From: Cryptomeria japonica
Lineage: Eukaryota > Streptophyta > Pinopsida > Cupressales > Cupressaceae
Assembly: GCF_030272615.1 (NCBI RefSeq)
Contig: NC_081412.1
Coordinates: 96,905,796 to 96,969,795, forward strand
Length of the DNA: 64,000 nt
Direction: 5' to 3'
Under the pieces are notes generated by a model. The model did no database searches and was not told the DNA's origin. It saw only the letters and a program-made list of their open reading frames with translations. Each line of letters begins with the position of its first letter. The stretch's first letter is position 1. The translations under genes were made by a program, and so were the position numbers. This document shows, in pieces, positions 59,842 through 64,000 of the stretch.

Positions 59842-61087
59842 TGTTTGCCTAGCCAATTAGAACAATAACTAGACTTAAAGTCTTAACTCAAGGATTGGTC
59901 ATCCATTCTGAGTGGCTATCATTTCCATGACTAAGGTTCATTTACTTGTCAATCCAGGGACGTATTACTTGAAATGGGTCTGCATTGTATATGCACTAAG
60001 TTCCGATAAGAGTCCTTCTGCACTACTACAACAACTAAGTCTATCTAAAATAAACAAGCAAAAATATGACAACTAAATGACTACAGGAAATCTTAACATT
60101 AATAGAAGATTCTAACTAAATAACTGTTAACTAATTTCAAAGCTAACAAACAAGAATTACTCTGTCTACTTTGGTTGCAGGAACAGTCACAAGATCTGGT
60201 TCCAGTGGTTGTTGGAAAAATTTAGTTGCTAGAACATCTACTGCAGCAAAAAAAAACTAAATCTAACAATCACACAGGAATACTCACCAAGTGGGCCCCC
60301 TGGATGAGTGTATCCAAACTTCAAAATGATTCTATATGCTTAGAATAACATAGCCTTTATTCATGATTTCCAAAAGTCGATACAATGCATAAAATAAGAG
60401 AAATGCTTTTAATTCTGGAAAACGTTGTCTAACCTCTGTGAAGAGGTGCAAGTCTTTATTTATAAGAAAGTTATAAAAAACTTTCAACTACTTAGATCAT
60501 GCCCATGAAACTACATGGAAATATTTATTACAAGAAGAAGAATAAGTCAATCCACAGAGAATGTGGGACTTTACTAACACGCAACCAAGAATATAACATG
60601 GCAGTTTTTACTAGATTGATGCTTATTGGAGACAACCATAAATGATTTTGGTATAGTCTCTCCATTCCTTTATTGCTTCACTTGAACACCATATTCTCCA
60701 CTATTTTAAACTGCCCCAAAATTTCTCCAACTGTTTGCATGGCATGATTCTCCATCTAGCTTAACACAACCGCTTCTGCAGCAACTTATTTACCCATGCA
60801 TTAAAGGTTAGAACATACAAGCATATATATATATATATATATATATTCATTTCCATTAATTACAACATTTATACATCCACCCATGATATTACCATAATAA
60901 TTTGTATAGCTAAAGGAATATTAAGTCAAAACAATATAAGGTTCAGCGGATTTGGCTATCATTCAAAATGCACATAATCAAAACTCTAATACATCACATG
61001 ACTTTAACATTGTCCCAATATGCATCTTAAAACATAGGAAAAACTTATCAGTCATAGAAATAAAAGAGCTATTAATTTATCTCATCA
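59842..61087 (-). repeat. 5' LTR of Athila-type element C
   Basis: 1246 bp, TGTTTGCCTAGCC to TTTATCTCATCA, matching 20673-21919. Contains an (AT)n run at about 60824-60845. Followed by GAAGG, the target duplication. Confidence 0.92.
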
Positions 61088-63208
61088 GAAGGCTCAATAG
61101 TTTGTTCATTACCCTTCTCCTTCATAGCTTCTTCAATCTTATCCTTTTCACTCTCTTTGCCATCACCATCACCCTTTCTAGCTTCACCTAACTCCTCTGC
61201 TATCATTTATGCTATTATTTCTATCTCGGGAGCAGCCTGAGTAGCATCACTAAATTTATCCACTGCTTGATTATCAGAGGCATCAATTGGAGCATCTTAT
61301 CCAACCAGATCAATAGATGACTGATCTTGTTATCCACTGGGAACATCTGCAGGCACATCTGGGATAGATGGAGTACCCTTAGACTTGGAGACTGCTGCTT
61401 GTTCTTCCAAAATAGATTTTTCTTGAGAAGATTCTACCAAATTCACATCAACTCCCTGATCAATCAAAAGTTGTCTCAAAATTATTTCTATTTCCTTTAT
61501 CACCTCATATTTCTTTCCTATCATAAGTTTATTTACCCTTCTCTTGCTTTAGAATCTATTTTTGGCAAGTTTCAGTAACCTACTGACTTCATCTCTAGAA
61601 ATAATAGAAGATATATTCACTAGCACATATTCCTTTATTCTCTCATCCTCAAGCGAATTTGTATGTCTCCTTGCTTCCAAAATTGCATACAAGCTCTTGG
61701 AGATCATAGATGATAATTCTATCAAAACCTTACTAAATTTATCCATATACTCTATAATTGCTTATTCAACTGCTCGCTAATATTTTTCCTCAAAATTCTC
61801 ATAATATACAGAAACATTTTTCAAATTACCATCTTTCAAATTTTCATCAATTAACTATTGCGAAGTCAATAGAGGCACAATTTCATATGGAGTTTCTATC
61901 TTACCAAATTTAAGAGATTGATCTATCACAGGTTTCTTCTTATTCCTGACTCTAGCATTTCTTGATAGCTCTCCTTGTGGCTTAGATTTCTTGGTGGGAG
62001 GAGCATCACTGGGTGTAGGCTTTTGGACTACCCTTGCATAGGTGGCAATCTTCTTTACTTGGCTCACCTCTTCATCTGATTTTGTTTCCTCTTCTGTTGT
62101 AGCATATTGCCTAGTAGGTTTCTTTTTCTTCCTTTTCTCTACTCCACCAGAAAATGTTGTTGGTTTAGGCTTAGTTTGTTCTAGGCTCAACAACCTCCAT
62201 ATGGCACTAATCTTTATCAACCATAAAACAAATCGTCTTCTCATATTTCTCTACTATCTCTTTGGGAATAATTTCTTGGGCTTTCATAGAGGCTTGGAAG
62301 TTCTTGAAATAGCCCCATAAAGTAGATATTCTCATTCTATTGTCACCTATACCTAGAAACCCTTCCTTAATTTGCATTGCCATTGGTTTGTCATAAGCCC
62401 ATTGGACTTTTCCAATACCGGGGATCTCATTCAAGAAATAGAGAGCTAAGTATGCAATTTTAAGATCCAAACTTGAAAGTATGTTTCTTGACTTTCTTTA
62501 TTTTCTTCAAGTTTCTCAACAATTCACTTAAAAGTATCGAACAGAGATCACACCTTTTATCCTCCTTAAGCATCTGATATGTTGTGAATATGGCAGTACT
62601 GGAGATCGAGTTTTGCCTACTTGATTGATACACCTTGTAGCCCACCACAATTGAGGTGAATCTCACATCATGCTCAACTATATCACCAATTGTCATTGAC
62701 CAGTTGTCATATTGGGAACCGATAACAACTTCCACAGTGGTATTCTACACTTTCCTCAAGCTCATAATTTCACCCATCTCACTCAAGCATGTGACTGATT
62801 GAATGGCCTTCTTGGTGATCTTATATGGTCTATCCAGCCAGATAAACTCATCATGAACCCTACTGAGAATGTACTAGACCCATTCTGCTTCATCAAATAC
62901 TAAAAAATGGATGAACTGTGTGAAACCCTTGTCGAGAAGAATCTTGTATTTTGACTTCAGATTTCCAAGACTGTTTGCTATATGCACTTGTTGTAGAGGG
63001 TAAGCATGTCCGCATTACCAAGTTCTTCAATATCACAGTGAATGTATGTCCTGATGTCTTCATTGTGAAGAACATCATATGAAACTGAAGAAAACACTCC
63101 TTCCGGATCATCTTCAATCGATTTGAAAGGATGTCTTTTGAAAATGGGCCCTGCCCTCTCAGAAATATCAACTACCAAAGGGGTAGCAATACCGGATGCA
63201 GATGCCAT
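61088..63208 (-). pseudogene. Element H unknown ORF, N-terminal and central part
   Basis: ATG at 63206-63208 (MASASGIATPLVVDISERAG). With 19795-20672 it amounts to about 1000 codons. The N-terminal 300 residues look globular (HCDIEELGNADMLTLYNKC, EFIWLDRPYKITKKAIQS, VRFTSIVVGYKVYQSSRQNS, FLNEIPGIGKVQWAYDKPMA, ISTLWGYFKNFQASMKAQ). A basic, NLS-like and Lys/Thr/Glu-rich linker follows (KRKKKKPTRQ, about 62120-62140), then a helical segment ending near 61549 and an acidic, Ser/Pro-rich tail. About four frameshifts and several stops. I do not recognise the family; no zinc finger, nuclease or polymerase motif is evident. Confidence 0.6.
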
Positions 63209-63592
63209 GTTGCAAATTTAGGGTTTAAAGGATAGCTCATGAATAGATAAATACCTCTATATTCTCAACCGATCGCAATAAATCATTGAATGATCACTTC
63301 AAGCTTGATTTTATTATCAAATGTCTTTCACTCAATTGCTTTGCTCTTTTCTCTCAATTTAAATGCTCTTTTTAACCTAATTTTGAGTTGTAATAAATGT
63401 TCAACTTTAAAGCTTTTGGTTACCTTACTTTTCATCATTTCATTCACTGAATTACCTAACTGTCACAAATCTTCCAGATATCATCTGTATGCTTGATCTA
63501 GATCTTCTGCAACCTTCCAGAATTGATTATAAATCTTAGAAGAGGGGGTTTTACTAATCTACGTGAAAAAACCCCCCTAAGGCCAAAAAGCT
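63209..63592. other. Spacer between element H zinc-knuckle region and unknown ORF
   Basis: About 380 bp, AT-rich with a T/C-rich stretch (63300-63370). No ORF, primer site or LTR edge seen, so element H continues through it. A C-rich GTGAAAAAACCCCCCTAAGG lies at 63561-63580. Confidence 0.5.
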
Positions 63593-64000
63593 CTAGTTAC
63601 CGGATGAGGTTCGATCACTGGATTCAGATGTGGAGCCATTCTGCACATTTTGATCTTCCTTTTTTACCCACATATTTTTATGTTGATCTTTGATTTCATC
63701 TACCTTTTCTTTTCCTTTCTCATTTGATTTGTTCATACTCACCAATGCATTCCTATTTCCATAGTGTCTTACAATATGACCTAGTTTATTGCATGCATGA
63801 CAGACAATATTTCTTTGCATTGGTCTAAAATTCATTTGATTTTTTCTCATCCTGCATTGGTTAGATATATTTCCAAACATCCCACATGCATAGAATCTAT
63901 TATTCTAAAAATTGATCATCATTCTGCACATATTTGACTTATGACCAAAATTGTTGCATTTGAAACATTGACCGATAAGGTAGGACTATTGTTCATCACA
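63593..64000 (-). pseudogene. gag: Element H gag fragment with three zinc-knuckle units
   Basis: Minus frame entering from the window edge. First knuckle near 63925-63970 reads CFKCNNFGHKSNMC, a perfect CCHC. The second has ACGMFGNISNQC with its first Cys and His lost. The third (about 63770-63800) has CHACNKLGHIVRHY with the last Cys lost. Then a charged tail (NEKGKEKVDEIKDQHKN) ends at a stop at 63593. A stop interrupts the frame near 63903. Tandem knuckles are typical of gag nucleocapsid. Confidence 0.65.

Larger units (their letters stand above)
22356..61087 (-). mobile_element. Element C: Athila-type Gypsy retrotransposon, interrupted
   Basis: Minus-strand element with 5' LTR 59842-61087, primer site at about 59820-59837, gag start 59494, gag/protease remnants at 30731-32087, RT to integrase 25913-29213, an accessory region, PPT and truncated 3' LTR. 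It is interrupted by a solo LTR (29219-30730) and by chromovirus D with its own nest (about 32096-59109). The domain order and the YMDD RT sequence fit the Athila clade. Inserted into element H with TSD GAAGG. Confidence 0.88.
18408..64000 (-). mobile_element. Element H: LTR element with zinc-knuckle gag and long unknown ORF, no pol seen
   Basis: Minus-strand element with 3' LTR (18408-19578), polypurine tract, a long ORF split by the Athila-type insertion (19795-20672 and 61088-63208) and a zinc-knuckle gag region (63593 to the window edge). No RT, RNase H or integrase sequence occurs between the zinc knuckles and the 3' LTR once nested insertions are removed. It is therefore probably a non-autonomous, Copia-like element. 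It inserted into Copia F. Its 5' end is outside the window. Confidence 0.7.

Noticed and set aside
60824-60845. (AT)n run
   Set aside because: Ordinary microsatellite in an LTR, not informative.
1-64000. Endogenous pararetrovirus origin of the Gypsy-type pol genes
   Set aside because: Integrase domains, LTRs and target duplications are present and no movement protein or coat motif is seen, so these are LTR retrotransposons.

Overview
The window is an all-transposon stretch of a large, repeat-rich plant nuclear genome. I see no host gene, rRNA, tRNA or CRISPR. Everything recognisable belongs to plant LTR retrotransposons: Ty1/Copia elements with initiator-Met primer sites, a Ty3/Gypsy Tat-type family with two RNase H domains, an Athila-type element and a chromovirus-type element. 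Depth of nesting and lack of genes fit a conifer-like or other giant plant genome, but the sequence does not fix the species.

Left part (1-13473). A minus-strand Copia element (A) has its 5' LTR at 12241-13473 and a decayed gag-pol at 7979-12184. Its 3' LTR (7170-7659) is cut by a minus-strand Tat-type Gypsy element (Gypsy A, 1-7169), whose gag-protease lies at 693-3836 and 5' LTR at 6397-7169. Gypsy A shows no RT or integrase inside the window.

Right part (about 13658-64000) is a nest seven elements deep. Copia E (plus, gag-pol 14688-16999) is interrupted by Copia F (5' LTR 17000-18361). F is interrupted 46 bp after its LTR by element H (minus, 3' LTR 18408-19578, running past the window end). 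H carries a long unrecognised ORF and a zinc-knuckle gag, with no visible pol. H is interrupted by an Athila-type element C (TSD GAAGG), C by a chromovirus D, D by Copia B (plus, TSD GAGTT), and the 3' LTR of Copia B by Gypsy B (minus, 40720-56836, TSD ATATG). A 1.5-kb solo LTR (TSD AAGAT) also sits in the protease of C. Reading frames of C, D and H resume on the far side of their insertions, which confirms the order.

The most interesting object is Gypsy B, 16.1 kb long. Its gag-pol is one continuous minus-strand frame broken only by single stop codons. Between pol and the 3' LTR it carries an oppositely oriented, GC-rich ORF for a plant mobile domain (PMD) protein. Upstream of this ORF lie a 13-copy, 20-nt-period array of a CGCGTCTGTGT motif and seven 25-nt stem-loop units whose stems covary. 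Two further 20-nt-period arrays of the same motif lie in the gag leader, again pointing toward their own downstream ORF. Gypsy A, of the same family, lacks these leader arrays. I suggest, as inference only, that the PMD protein and the arrays form one cis/trans regulatory module, possibly an anti-silencing system.
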